The notes beneath the pieces are model-generated. The model did not search any database, was not told the DNA's origin, and was given only the letters and a program-made list of their open reading frames with translations. 64,000 nt of DNA from Molossus alvarezi (Eukaryota > Chordata > Mammalia > Chiroptera > Molossidae). The position numbers and the translations under genes were made by a program. The DNA lies in the NCBI GenBank assembly GCA_037176705.1, contig CM073889.1:53995596-54059595 (forward strand), written 5' to 3'. Shown in pieces: positions 11,616 through 24,553 of the stretch (its first letter is position 1; every line of letters starts with the position of its first letter).

Positions 11616-14051
11616 GAGATCCAGTCGTCTCCTGGAAAGAACAAGTAGGACAGGGCACACTGATGTGTAGAATCAAAAGTTATCCCCTTTTGTGTTCTGT
11701 GTTGGTAATGGTTTCCAAGATTGCACAGTTTTCCACAACATTTCTCAAGGCGATACTTGGAATAAGTATGGTTTCTTCTGTAGCAGTTTGTTTCGCCTAA
11801 TTCTTAGTCAGAACAGTGAACCAACCTAGGGTCTACAATGAAATAATGGAAAGATTGATAACTACTGGTTTTACACATGTGCCATTCTTGAAACAAAGCA
11901 ACTGAGCACATCTAAATTGATGTAGTTTAAACATTTGATGTGTACATCCAAGGAGAAATACATGAATGTGAAGACACTGACAATACCATGGGTGTTTCAC
12001 ATTGCATTTCTCTGTGAGTTAGAACAAGAGGAGGGTTCTGGAGAAAAGGCACTTGTACAGTTGACCTGGGTATCAATTTCAATTAGCTACCAACAAATTA
12101 CGCCCGGTTTCCGCGGCATAGTTTGCATTGGAGAGTTATCCAGTTTTGCATGTAAATGCAGCTGACTGCCTTCTTTCCTATACGACAAGAAAGTCAATTT
12201 GTAGGAGAAGAAGAGGTAACTTTCCAACATACTACTTTTCTTCCTTGGATATGAGTTGTTTGCCTGGAAGAGTCTACAAAGCATCTCGATACCAAATACA
12301 GGCTGCGCTGCAGAAATGAAACATTTTGGTTAGAGCAGTGTTCAGGTCGTGGAAATCTAGACCCTATTCAGTTCTACACACATTCTCTCCATGCGTTACC
12401 AAATGAATCAGAGTCATGCCATGGATCCACGATACATTTCACTGTTTGTGCCGATTTCCACATTAACATAAGGTGTAGATACCTGTTTTCTGCAGAGAAT
12501 TGAATGTAAACCCTTGTCCTCAGTGTGAAATGCTGGAATTATCCCGTGGAAATGAATGATAACTCCCGATCTTATGCTTAAAATACCCTGTGACAGATTC
12601 AACCTATTTCTTGATATCTGACAGAATCATCTCCATTATAACAAGGGTTCCAAAGAGTTTCAGGCCTTTGAATAATGGTCCTGGATTCACATGTTTCAAG
12701 AGTATTTCCCAGAAGAACCTATGAAAATACAGTGGATAATCAAAGGTGTGCATCACTGGTGTTCTTTCTCTGCAGAATTATATAATTACATTCAGTTCAA
12801 GAGCAGCATGGAAGCCTCAATATGGTGTAGTGGCAATTGGACTTTTCAGTGGCTCTCTGTCCTAAAAACAGTGTTCCCATTGACTAACTTCTTCACATAC
12901 TGTCTAAATATGGTGAAGAAGCTTCTTGGGCTATACCCACTTCACAAAACATGGAACCAACACTGGTGTTCTGTTCTGCAGATTATGTGTTAGAACAGTT
13001 GAGGAAAGTATAGATTCAAGGTAATTTGGCAACCTAACGTTTGCCTATGCCCTTAGACATACTTCTCACCAGAGATCGTTTCTAGGAGCGTTTATACACA
13101 CCAAACCGAATCCAAACGAACTGTGTTAGAACTCTGCAGTTCAGTTGAGGAAACTCACTTCCATGAAGCCTAGAGAGTGAGGCTTCTCCAACCATAAGCT
13201 GTTTTGGTTAAGTACCTAAGAAATGTCTGTTTGTTAAGGTGTAATCACACGAAAACCTAGCAGTGCACGTTTCTTTCTCTTGTTCCCTACACACAATTAC
13301 AAGACTTGCTGGTGCAGTCTCAGATATCCTGAATTATGGGCAAACCTCTGTGAGAGCCAGGGGCAACATTCATTGGTGGCATGTTTAAACTTGGGAAATT
13401 GAGTACCCTTGAAGGAAAGTGTGTAGATACATGTTCTAGTAGGAAACTGATGGAATGATTGAATATTTCCATTTTGGGTCAGGAAATGCACAGATCTTGG
13501 CAAGAGTCATGTGAAACACTTGAATATACACACTCTCCTCGTGGTGTGGAGAGATCCAGTCTTCTCCAGGAAAGAACAAGTAGGACAGGGCACACTGATG
13601 TGTAGAATCAAAAGTTATCCCCTTTTGTGTTCTGTGTTGGTAATGGTTTCCAAGATTGCACAGTTTTCTACAACATTTCTCAAGGCGATACTTGGAATAA
13701 GTATGGTTTCTTCTGTAGCATTTTGTTTCGCCTAATGCTTAGTCAGAACAGTGAACCAACCAAGGGTCTAGAATGAAATAATGGAAGGATTGATAACTAC
13801 TGGTGTTACACATGTGCCATTCTTGAAACAAAGCAACTGAACACATCTAAAGTGATGTAGTTTAAACATTTGATGTGTACATCCAAGGAGAAATACATGA
13901 ATGTGAAGACACTGACAATACCATGGGTGTTTCACATTGCATTTCTCTGTGAGTTAGAACAAGAGGAGGGTTCTGGAGAAAAGGCACTTGTACAGTTGAC
14001 CTGGGTATCAATTTCAATTAGCTACCCACAAATTACGCCCGGTTTGCGCGG
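10808..14051 (+). repeat. Two-unit duplication, downstream copy
   Basis: From the 3' half of U6 through U7 into the 5' part of U8. It matches the upstream copy except for a handful of substitutions, and the match ends where U8 switches to the cggcacag/ggtaac type. Confidence 0.88.
11616..13550 (+). repeat. Satellite unit U7 (1,935 bp), twin of U5
   Basis: Carries del1795 and the full U5 variant set 3,871 bases downstream of U5. The few differences from U5 include ggttttac near 11868, the standard atcccgtggaaatg near 12541 and accgaatcc near 13106. Confidence 0.95.
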
Positions 14052-15484
14052 CACAGTTTGCATTGGAGAGTTATCCAGTGTTGCATGTAAATGCAGCTGA
14101 CTGCCTTCTTTCCTATACGACAAGAAAGTCAATTTGTACGAGAAGAAGAGGTAACTTTTCAACATACTACTTTTCTTCCTTGGATATGAGTTGTTTGCCT
14201 GGAAGAGTCTACAAAGCATCTGGATACCAAATACAGGCTGCGCTGCAGAAATGAAACATTTTGGTTAGAGCAGTGTTCAGGTCGTGGAAATCTATACCCT
14301 ATTCAGTTCTACACACATTCTCTCCATGCGTTACCAAATGAATCAGAGTCATGCCATGGATCCACGATACATTTCACTGTTTGTGCCGATTTCCACATTA
14401 ACATAAGGTGTAGATACTGTTTTCTGCAGAGAATTGAATGTAAACCCTTGTCCTCAGTGTGAAATGCTGGAATTATCCCGTGGAAATGAATGATAACTCC
14501 CGAACTTATGCTTAAAATACCCTGTGACAGATTCAACCTATTTCTTGATATCTGACAGAATCATCTCCATTATAACAAGGATTCCAAAGAGTTTCAGGCC
14601 TTTGAATAATGGTCCTGGATTCACATGTTTCAAGAGTATTTCCCAGAAGAACCTATGAAAATACAGTGGATAATCAAAGGTGTGCATCACTGGTGTTCTT
14701 TCTCTGCAGAATTATATAATTACATTCAGTTCAAGAGCAGCATGGAAACCTCAATATGGTGTAGTGGCAATTGGACTGTTCAGTGGCTCTCTGTCCTAAA
14801 AACAATGTTCCCATTGACTAACTTCTTCACATACTGTCTAAATATGGTGAAGAAGATTCTTGGGCTATACCCACTTCACAAAACATGGAACCAACACTGG
14901 TGTTCTGTTCTGCAGATTATGTGTTAGAACAGTTGAGGAAAGTATTGATTCAAGGTAATGTGGCAACCTAACGTTTGCCTATGCCCTTAGACATACTTCT
15001 CACCAGAGATCGTTTCTAGGAGCGTTTATACACACCAAACCGATTCCAAACGAACTGTGTTAGAACTCTGCAGTTCAGTTGAGGAAACTCACTTCCATGA
15101 AGCCTAGAGAGTGAGGCTTCTCCAACCATAAGCTGTTTTGGTTAAGTACCTAAGAAATGTCTGTTTGTTAAGGTGTAATCACACGAAAACTAGCAGTGCA
15201 CGTTTCTTTCTCTTGTTCCCTACACACAATTACAAGACTTGCTGGTGCAGTCTCAGATATCCTGAATTATGGGCAAAACTCTGTGAGAGCCAGGGGCAAC
15301 ATTCATTGGTGGCATGTTTAAACTTGGGAAATTGAGTACCTTTGCAAGGAAAGTGTGTAGATACATGTTCTAGTAGGAAACTGATGGAATGATTGAATAT
15401 TTCCACTTTGGGTCAGGAAATGCACAGATCTTGGCAAGAGTCATGTGAAACACTTGAATATAGACACTCTCCTCGTAGTGTGGA
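13551..15484 (+). repeat. Satellite unit U8 (1,934 bp), transition copy
   Basis: The first few hundred bases match U6 (tctccaggaaag, gtagcattttg, accaagggtc near 13760, ggaaggattg near 13784). By 14,053 it changes to cggcacag and aagaggtaac, as in the del4 block. It carries delC865, found again only in U13-U16, and delC1640, shared only with U9. Confidence 0.94.
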
Positions 15485-17419
15485 GAGATCCAGTCTTCTC
15501 CTGGAAAGAACAACTAGGACAGGGCACACTGATGTGTAGAATCAAAAGTTATCCCCTTTTGTGTTCTGTGTTGGTAATGGTTTCCAAGATTGCACAGTTT
15601 TCTACAACATTTCTCAAGGCGATACTTGGCTTAAGTATCGTTTCTTCTGTAGCAGTTTGTTTCGCCTAATTCTTAGTCAGAACAGTGAAACAACCTAGGG
15701 TCTAGAATGAAATAATGGAAAGATTGATAACTACTGGTGTTACACATGTGCCATTCTTGAAACAAAGCAACTGAACACATCTAAAGTGATGTAGTTTAAA
15801 CATTTGATGTGTACATCCAAGGAGAAATACATGAATGTGAAGACACTGACAATACCATGGCTGTTTCACATTGCATTTCTCTTTGAGTTAGAACAAGAGG
15901 AGGGTTCTGGAGAAAAGGCACTTGTACAGTTGTCCTGGGTATCAATTTCAATTAGCTACCCACAAATTATGCCTGGTTTGCGCGGCATAGTTTGCATTGG
16001 AGAGTTATCCAGTGTTGCATGTAAATGCAGCTGACTGCCTTCTTTCCTATACGACAAGAAAGACAATTTGTACGAGAAGAAGAGGTAACTTTTCAACATA
16101 CTACTTTTCTTCCTTGGATATGAGTTGTTTGCCTGGAAGAGTCTACAAAGCATCTCGATACCAAATACAGGCTGTGCTGCAGAAATGAAACATTTTGGTT
16201 AGAGCAGTGTTCAGGTCGTGGAAATCTATACCCTATTCAGTTCTACACACATTCTCTCCATGCGTTACCAAATGAATCAGAGTCATGCCATGGATCCACG
16301 ATACATTTCACTGTTTGTGCCGATTTCCACATTAACATAAGGTGTAGATACCTGTTTTCTGCAGAGAATTGAATGTAAACCCTTGTCCTGAGTGTGAAAT
16401 GCTGGAATTATCCCGTGGAAATGAATGATAACTCCCGAACTTATGCTTAAAATACCCTGTGACAGATTCAACCTATTTCTTGATATCTGACAGAATCATC
16501 TCCATTATAACAAGGATTCCAAAGAGTTTCAGGCCTTTGAATAATGGTCCTGGATTCACATGTTTCAAGAGTATTTCCCAGAAGAACCTATGAAAATACA
16601 GTGGATAATCAAAGGTGTGCATCACTGGTGTTCTTTCTCTGCAGAATTATATAATTACATTCAGTTCAAGAGCAGCATGGAAACCTCAATATGGTGTAGT
16701 GGCAATTGGACTGTTCAGTGGCTCTCTGTCCTAAAAACAGTGTTCCCATTGACTAACTTCTTCACATACTGTCTAAATATGGTGAAGAAGATTCTTGGGC
16801 TATACCCACTTCACAAAACATGGAACCAACACTGGTGTTCTGTTCTGCAGATTATGTGTTAGAACAGTTGAGGAAAGTATTGATTCAAGGTAATGTGGCA
16901 ACCTAACGTTTGCCTATGCCCTTAGACATACTTCTCACCAGAGATCGTTTCTAGGAGCGTTTATACACACCAAACCGATTCCAAACGAACTGTGTTAGAA
17001 CTCTGCAGTTCAGTTGAGGAAACTCACTTCCATGAAGCCTAGAGAGTGAGGCTTCTCCAACCATAAGCTGTTTTGGTTAAGTACCTAAGAAATGTCTGTT
17101 TGTTAAGGTGTAATCACACGAAAACTAGCAGTGCACGTTTCTTTCTCTTGTTCCCTACACACAATTACAAGACTTGCTGGTGCAGTCTCAGATATCCTGG
17201 ATTATGGGCAAAACTCTGTGAGAGCCAGGGGCAACATTCATTGGTGGCATGTTTAAACTTGGGAAATTGAGTACCTTTGCAAGGAAAGTGTGTAGATACA
17301 TGTTCTAGTAGGAAACTGATGGAATGATTGAATATTTCCATTTTGGGTCAGGAAATGCACAGATCTTGGCAAGAGTCATGTGAAACACTTGAATATAGAC
17401 ACTCTCCTCGTGGTGTGGA
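15485..17419 (+). repeat. Satellite unit U9 (1,935 bp)
   Basis: Carries delC1640, as U8 does. Its first half has many private changes: ggcttaagtatcg (near 15628), gaaacaacc (15687), catggctgtttc (15857), ctctttgag (15879), ttgtcctgg (15930), gcctggtttg (15971), gaaagacaattt (16057) and ggctgtgctgc (16169). The second half is close to the array consensus. Confidence 0.95.
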
Positions 17420-19351
17420 GAGATCCAGTCTTCTCCTGGAAAGAACAACTAGGACAGGGCACACTGATGTGTAGAATCAAAAGTTATCCCCTTTTGTGTT
17501 CTGTGTTGGTAATGGTTTCCAAGATTGCACAGTTTTCTACAACATTTCTCAAGGCGATACTTGGAATAAGTATGGTTTCTTCTGTAGCAGTTTGTTTCGC
17601 CTAATTCTTAGAACAGTGAACCAACCTAGGGTCTAGAATGAAATAATGGAAAGATTGATAACTACTGGTGTTACACATGTGCCATTCTTGAAACAAAGCA
17701 ACTGAACACATCTAAAGTGATGTAGTTTAAACATTTGATGTGTACATCCAAGGAGAAATACATGAATGTGAAGACACTGACAATACCATGGGTGTTTCAC
17801 ATTGCATTTCTCTGTGAGTTAGAACAAGAGGAGGGTTCTGGAGAAAAGGCACTTGTACAGTTGACCTGGGTATCAATTTCAATTAGCTACCCACAAATTA
17901 CGCCCGGTTTGCGCGGCACAGTTTGCATTGGAGAGTTATCCAGTGTTGCATGTAAATGCAGCTGACTGCCTTCTTTCCTATACGACAAGAAAGTCAATTT
18001 GTACGAGAAGAAGAGGTAACTTTTCAACATACTACTTTTCTTCCTTGGATATGAGTTGTTTGCCTGGAAGAGTCTACAAAGCATCTCGATACCAAATACA
18101 GGCTGCGCTGCAGAAATGAAACATTTTGGTTAGAGCAGTGTTCAGGTCGTGGAAATCTATACCCTATTCAGTTCTACACACATTCTCTCCATGCGTTACC
18201 AAATGAATCAGAGTCATGCCATGGATCCACGATACATTTCACTGTTTGTGCCGATTTCCACATTAACATAAGGTGTAGATACCTGTTTTCTGCAGAGAAT
18301 TGAATGTAAACCCTTGTCCTCAGTGTGAAATGCTGGAATTATCCCGTGGAAATGAATGATAACTCCCGAACTTATGCTTAAAGTACCCTGTGACAAATTC
18401 AACCTATTTCTTGATATCTGACAGAATCATCTCCATTATAACAAGGATTCCAAAGAGTTTCAGGCCTTTGAACAATGGTCCTGGATTCACATGTTTCAAG
18501 AGTATTTCCCAGAAGAACCTATGAAAATACAGTGGATAATCAAAGGTGTGCATCACTGGTGTTCTTTCTCTGCAGAATTATATAATTACATTCAGTTCAA
18601 GAGCAGCATGGAAACCTCAATATGGTGTAGTGGCAATTGGACTGTTCAGTGGCTCTCTGTCCTAAAAACAGTGTTCCCATTGACTAACTTCTTCACATAC
18701 TGTCTAAATATGGTGAAGAAGATTCTTGGGCTATACCCACTTCACAAAACATGGAACCAACACTGGTGTTCTGTTCTGTAGATTATGTGTTAGAACAGTT
18801 GAGGAAAGTATTGATTCAAGGTAATGTGGCAACCTAACGTTTGCCTATGCCCTTAGACATACTTCTCACCAGAGATCGTTTCTAGGAGCGTTTATACACA
18901 CCAAACCGATTCCAAAAGAACTGTGTTAGAACTCTGCAGTTCAGTTGAGGAAACTCACTTCCATGAAGCCTAGAGCGTGAGGCTTCTCCAACCATAAGCT
19001 GTTTTGGTTAAGTACCTAAGAAATGTCTGTTTGTTAAGGTGTAATCACACGAAAACCTAGCAGTGAACGTTTCTTTCTCTTGTTCCCTACACACAATTAC
19101 AAGACTTGCTGGTGCAGTCTCAGATATCCTGAATTATGGGCAAAACTCTGTGAGAGCCAGGGGCAACATTCATTGGTGGCATGTTTAAACTTGGGAAATT
19201 GAGTACCTTTGCAAGGAAAGTGTGTAGATACATGTTCTAGTAGGAAACTGATGGAATGATTGAATATTTCCATTTAGGGTCAGGAAATGCACAGATCTTG
19301 GCAAGAGTCATGTGAAACACTTGAATATAGACACTCTCCTCGTGGTGTGGA
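17420..19351 (+). repeat. Satellite unit U10 (1,932 bp), first del4 copy
   Basis: First copy with del4 (near 17609). It is also the first with gaacaatgg (near 18468), tccaaaagaac and gagcgtgagg; the last creates an extra CpG and persists through U16. Private changes include ttctgtagatt near 18775 and catttagggtc near 19271. Confidence 0.95.
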
Positions 19352-21283
19352 GAGATCCAGTCTTCTCCTGGAAAGAACAACTAGGACAGGGCACACTGAT
19401 GTGTAGAATCAAAAGTTATCCCCTTTTGTGTTCTGTGTTGGTAATGGTTTCCAAGATTGCACAGTTTTCTACAACATTTCTCAAGGCGATACTTGGAATA
19501 AGTATGGTTTCTTCTGTAGCAGTTTGTTTCGCCTAATTCTTAGAACAGTGAACCAACCTAGGGTCTAGAATGAAATAATGGAAAGATTGATAACTACTGG
19601 TGTTACACATGTGCCATTCTTGAAACAAAGCAACTGAACACATCTAAAGTGATGTAGTTTAAACATTTGATGTGTACATCCAAGGAGAAATACATGAATG
19701 TGAAGACACTGACAATACCATGGGTGTTTCACATTGCATTTCTCTGTGAGTTAGAACAAGAGGAGGGTTCTGGAGAAAAGGCACTTGTACAGTTGACCTG
19801 GGTATCAATTTCAATTAGCTACCCACAAATTACGCCCGGTTTGCGCGGCACAGTTTGCATTGGAGAGTTATCCAGTGTTGCATGTAAATGCAGCTGACTG
19901 CCTTCTTTCCTATACGACAAGAAAGTCAATTTGTACGAGAAGAAGAGGTAACTTTTCAACATACTACTTTTCTTCCTTGGATATGAGTTGTTTGCCTGGA
20001 AGAGTCTACAAAGCATCTGGATACCAAATACAGGCTGCGCTGCAGAAATGAAACATTTTGGTTAGAGCAGTGTTCAGGTCGTGGAAATCTATACCCTATT
20101 CAGTTCTACACACATTCTCTCCATGCGTTACCAAATGAATCAGAGTCATGCCATGGATCCACGATACATTTCACTGTTTGTGCCGATTTCCACATTAACA
20201 TAAGGTGTAGATACCTGTTTTCTGCAGAGAATTGAATGTAAACCCTTGTCCTCAGTGTGAAATGCTGGAATTATCCCGTGGAAATGAATGATAACTCCCG
20301 AACTTATGCTTAAAATACCCTGTGACAGATTCAACCTATTTCTTGATATCTGACAGAATCATCTCCATTATAACAAGGATTCCAAAGAGTTTCAGGCCTT
20401 TGAATAATGGTCCTGGATACACATGTTTCAAGAGTATTTCCCAGAAGAACCTATGAAAATACAGTGGATAATCAAAGGTGTGCATCACTGGTGTTCTTTC
20501 TCTGCAGAATTATATAATTACATTCAGTTCAAGAGCAGCATGGAAACCTCAATATCGTGTAGTGGCAATTGGACTGTTCAGTGGCTCTCTGTCCTAAAAA
20601 CAGTGTTCCCATTGACTAACTTCTTCACATACTGTCTAAATATGGTGAAGAAGATTCTTGGGCTATACCCACTTCACAAAACATGGAACCAGCACTGGTG
20701 TTCTGTTCTGCAGATTATGTGTTAGAACAGTTGAGGAAAGTATTGATTCAAGGTAATGTGGCAACCTAACCTTTGCCTATGCCCTTAGACATACTTTTCA
20801 CCAGAGATCGTTTCTAGGAGCGTTTATACACACCAAACCGATTCCAAAAGAACTGTGTTAGAACTCTGCAGTTCAGTTGAGGAAACTCACTTCCATGAAG
20901 CCTAGAGCGTGAGGCTTCTCCAACCATAAGCTGTTTTGGTTAAGTACCTAAGAAATGTCTGTTTGTTAAGGTGTAATCACACGAAAACCTAGCAGTGCAC
21001 GTTTCTTTCTCTTGTTCCCTACACACAATTACAAGACTTGCTGGTGCAGTCTCAGATATCCTGAATTATGGGCAAAACTCTGTGAGAGCCAGGGGCAACA
21101 TTCATTGGTGGCATGTTTAAACTTGGGAAATTGAGTACCTTTGCAAGGAAAGTGTGTAGATACATGTTCTAGTAGGAAACTGATGGAATGATTGAATATT
21201 TCCATTTTGGGTCAGGAAATGCACAGATTATGGCAACAGTCATGTGAAACACTTGAATATACACACTCTCCTCGTGGTGTGGA
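19352..21283 (+). repeat. Satellite unit U11 (1,932 bp)
   Basis: A del4 copy with cggcacag and the ctggatacc variant (near 20018). Private changes are atatcgtgtag (near 20552), accagcactgg (20688), aacctttgcc (20768), acttttcacc (20793) and agattatggc (21226). Confidence 0.95.
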
Positions 21284-23214
21284 GAGATCCAGTCTTCTCC
21301 TGGAAAGAAAACTAGGACAGGGCACACTGATGTGTAGAATCAAAAGTTATCCCCTTTTGTGTTCTGTGTTGGTAATGGTTTCCAAGATTGCACAGTGTTC
21401 TACAACATTTCTCAAGGCGATACTTGGAATAAGTATGGTTTCTTCTGTAGCAGTTTGTTTCGCCTAATTCTTAGAACAGTGAACCAACCTAGGGTCTAGA
21501 ATGAAATAATGGAAAGATTGATAACCACTGGTGTTACACATGTGCCATTCTTGAAACAAAGCAACTGAACACATCTAAAGTGATGTAGTTTAAACATTTG
21601 ATGTGTACATCCAAGGAGAAATATATGAATGTGAAGACACTGACAATACCATGGGTGTTTCACATTGCATTTCTCTGTGAGTTAGAACAAGAGGAGGGTT
21701 CTGGAGAAAAGGCACTTGTACAGTTGACCTGGGTATCAATTTCAATTAGCTACCCACAAATTATGCCCGGTTTGCGCGGCATAGTTTGCATTGGAGAGTT
21801 ATCCAGTGTTGCATGTAAATGCAGCTGACTGCCTTCTTTCCTATACGACAAGAAAGTCAATTTGTACGAGTAGAAGAGCTAACTTTTCAACATACTACTT
21901 TTCTTCCTTGGATATGAGTTGTTTGCCTGGAAGAGTCTACAAAGCATCTGGATACCAAATACAGGCTGCGCTGCAGAAATGAAACATTTTGGTTAGAGCA
22001 GTGTTCAGGTCGTGGAAATCTATACCCTATTCAGTTCTACACACATTCTCTCCATGCGTTACCAAATGAATCAGAGTCATGCCATGGATCCACGATACAT
22101 TTCACTGTTTGTGCCGATTTCCACATTAACATAAGGTGTAGATACCTGTTTTCTGCAGAGAATTGAATGTAAACCCTTGTCCTCAGTGTGAAATGCTGGA
22201 ATTATCCCGTGGAAATGAATGATAACTCCCGAACTTATGCTTAACGTACCCTGTGACAAATTCAACCTATTTCTTGATATCTGACAGAATCATCTCCATT
22301 ATAACAAGGATTCCAAAGAGTTTCAGGCCTTTGAACAATGGTCCTGGATTCACATGTTTCAAGAGTATTTCCCAGAAGAACCTATGAAAATACAGTGGAT
22401 AATCAAAGGTGTGCATCACTGGTGTTCTTTCTCTGCAGAATTATATAATTACATTCAGTTCAAGAGCAGCATGGAAACCTCAATATGGTGTAGTGGCAAT
22501 TGGACTGTTCAGTGGCTCTCTGTCCTAAAAACAGTGTTCCCATTGACTAACTTCTTCACATACTGTCTAAATATGGTGAAGAAGTTTCTTGGGCTATACC
22601 CACTTCACAAAACATGGAACCAACACTGGTGTTCTGTTCTGCAGATTATGTGTTAGAACAGTTGAGGAAAGTATTGATTCAAGGTAATGTGGCAACCTAA
22701 CGTTTGCCTATGCCCTTAGACATACTTCTCACCAGAGATCGTTTCTAGGAGCGTTTATACACACCAAACCGATTCCAAAAGAACTGTGTTAGAACTCTGC
22801 AGTTCAGTTGAGGAAACTCACTTCCATGAAGCCTAGAGCGTGAGGCTTCTCCAACCATAATCTGTTTTGGTTAAGTACCTAAGAAATGTCTGTTTGTTAA
22901 GGTGTAATCACACGAAAACCTAGCAGTGCACGTTTCTTTCTCTTGTTCCCTACACACAATTACAAGACTTGCTGGTGCAGTCTCAGATATCCTGAATTAT
23001 GGGCAAAACTCTGTGAGAGCCAGGGGCAACATTCATTGGTGGCATGTTTAAACTTGGGAAATTGAGTACCTTTGCAAGGAAAGTGTGTAGATACATGTTC
23101 TAGTAGGAAACTGATGGAATGATTGAATATTTCCATTTTGGGTCAGGAAATGCACAGATCTTGGCAAGAGTCATGTGAAACACTTGAATATAGACACTCT
23201 CCTCGTGGTGTGGA
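21284..23214 (+). repeat. Satellite unit U12 (1,931 bp), shares a patch with U17
   Basis: A del4 copy with a private 1-bp loss near 21307 (gaaagaaaacta). Four rare variants recur only in U17: ataaccactgg (21521), aatatatgaatg (21620), cggcatag with tatgcccgg in a block otherwise mostly tacgcccgg, and gagtagaagagc (21868). From about 22,240 it carries cttaacgtacc and gaagtttcttgg like U13-U15. Confidence 0.95.
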
Positions 23215-23456
23215 GAGATCCAGTCTTCTCCTGGAAAGAACAACTAGGACAGGGCACACTGATGTGTAGAATCAAAAGTTATCCCCTTTTGTGTTCTGTG
23301 TTGGTAATGGTTTCCAAGATTGCACAGTTTTCTACAACATTTCTCAAGGCGATACTTGGAATAAGTATGGTTTCTTCTGTAGCAGTTTGTTTCGCCTAAT
23401 TCTTAGAACAGTGAACCAACCTAGGGTCTAGAATGAAATAATGGAAAGATTGATAA

Positions 23457-23476
23457 CTACTGGTGTTACACATGTG
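23457..23476 (+). repeat. Internal degenerate motif D (reference copy U13)
   Basis: The ctactggtgttac core resembles the cactggtgttct core of motifs A and B later in the same unit. It recurs once per unit. The similarity is short and could be chance. Confidence 0.35.
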
Positions 23477-23602
23477 CCATTCTTGAAACAAAGCAACTGA
23501 ACACATCTAAAGTGATGTAGTTTAAACATTTGATGTGTACATCCAAGGAGAAATACATGAATGTGAAGACACTGACAATACCATGGGTGTTTCACATTGC
23601 AT

Positions 23603-23629
23603 TTCTCTGTGAGTTAGAACAAGAGGAGG
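23603..23629 (+). repeat. Internal degenerate motif E (reference copy U13)
   Basis: ttctctgtgagttagaac followed by aagaggag aligns with the tgtgttagaac / agttgagga core of motifs B and C, with a few mismatches. It occurs once per unit. Confidence 0.4.
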
Positions 23630-23696
23630 GTTCTGGAGAAAAGGCACTTGTACAGTTGACCTGGGTATCAATTTCAATTAGCTACCCACAAATTAC

Positions 23697-23713
23697 GCCC
23701 GGTTTGCGCGGCA
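23697..23713 (-). other. Degenerate CENP-B-box-like site inside the variable spot
   Basis: Read on the minus strand against the CENP-B box nTTCGnnnnAnnCGGGn, this 17-mer matches 7 of 9 fixed positions; the two after TTCG's complement (AA in plus-strand order) are GC. It recurs in each unit but is altered in many copies. A full box is absent everywhere I looked, so binding is not predicted. Confidence 0.25.
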
Positions 23714-23921
23714 CAGTTTGCATTGGAGAGTTATCCAGTGTTGCATGTAAATGCAGCTGACTGCCTTCTTTCCTATACGACAAGAAAGTCAATTTGTACG
23801 AGAAGAAGAGGTAACTTTTCAACATACTACTTTTCTTCCTTGGATATGAGTTGTTTGCCTGGAAGAGTCTACAAAGCATCTCGATACCAAATACAGGCTG
23901 CGCTGCAGAAATGAAACATTT

Positions 23922-23941
23922 TGGTTAGAGCAGTGTTCAGG
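23922..23941 (+). repeat. Internal degenerate motif F (reference copy U13)
   Basis: ggttagagcagtgttcagg resembles the gttagaacagttgagg core of motif B. It is a weak member of the internal motif family, once per unit. Confidence 0.3.
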
Positions 23942-24347
23942 TCGTGGAAATCTATACCCTATTCAGTTCTACACACATTCTCTCCATGCGTTACCAAATG
24001 AATCAGAGTCATGCCATGGATCCACGATACATTTCACTGTTTGTGCCGATTTCCACATCAACATAAGGTGTAGATACTGTTTTCTGCAGAGAATTGAATG
24101 TAAACCCTTGTCCTCAGTGTGAAATGCTGGAATTATCCCGTGGAAATGAATGATAACTCCCGAACTTATGCTTAACGTACCCTGTGACAAATTCAACCTA
24201 TTTCTTGATATCTGACAGAATCATCTCCATTATAACAAGGATTCCAAAGAGTTTCAGGCCTTTGAACAATGGTCCTGGATTCACATGTTTCAAGAGTATT
24301 TCCCAGAAGAACCTATGAAAATACAGTGGATAATCAAAGGTGTGCAT

Positions 24348-24375
24348 CACTGGTGTTCTTTCTCTGCAGAATTAT
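24348..24375 (+). repeat. Internal degenerate motif A (reference copy U13)
   Basis: cactggtgttctttctctgc then agaattat. It aligns with motif B about 206 bases downstream across more than 20 positions, including the CTGCAG core. The pyrimidine run followed by CAG also looks like a splice acceptor, but there is no supporting exon. Confidence 0.55.
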
Positions 24376-24381
24376 ATAATT
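24370..24381. other. 12-bp AT palindrome aattatataatt
   Basis: A perfect 12-base inverted repeat directly after the motif A CTGCAG. I saw it unchanged in every copy I compared. It contains a TATA-like core, but no promoter partner can be supported. Confidence 0.5.
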
Positions 24382-24553
24382 ACATTCAGTTCAAGAGCAG
24401 CATGGAAACCTCAATATGGTGTAGTGGCAATTGGACTGTTCAGTGGCTCTCTGTCCTAAAAACAGTGTTCCCATTGACTAACTTCTTCACATACTGTCTA
24501 AATATGGTGAAGAAGTTTCTTGGGCTATACCCACTTCACAAAACATGGAACCA

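Noticed and set aside
24348..24371. Splice-acceptor-like pyrimidine tract plus CAG, and aagaggtaac as a donor-like site near 23810
   Set aside because: Both are conserved by repetition. The donor-like site is in the wrong order to define an exon with an open frame, and it is changed to gagctaac in U12 and U17. No exon can be supported.
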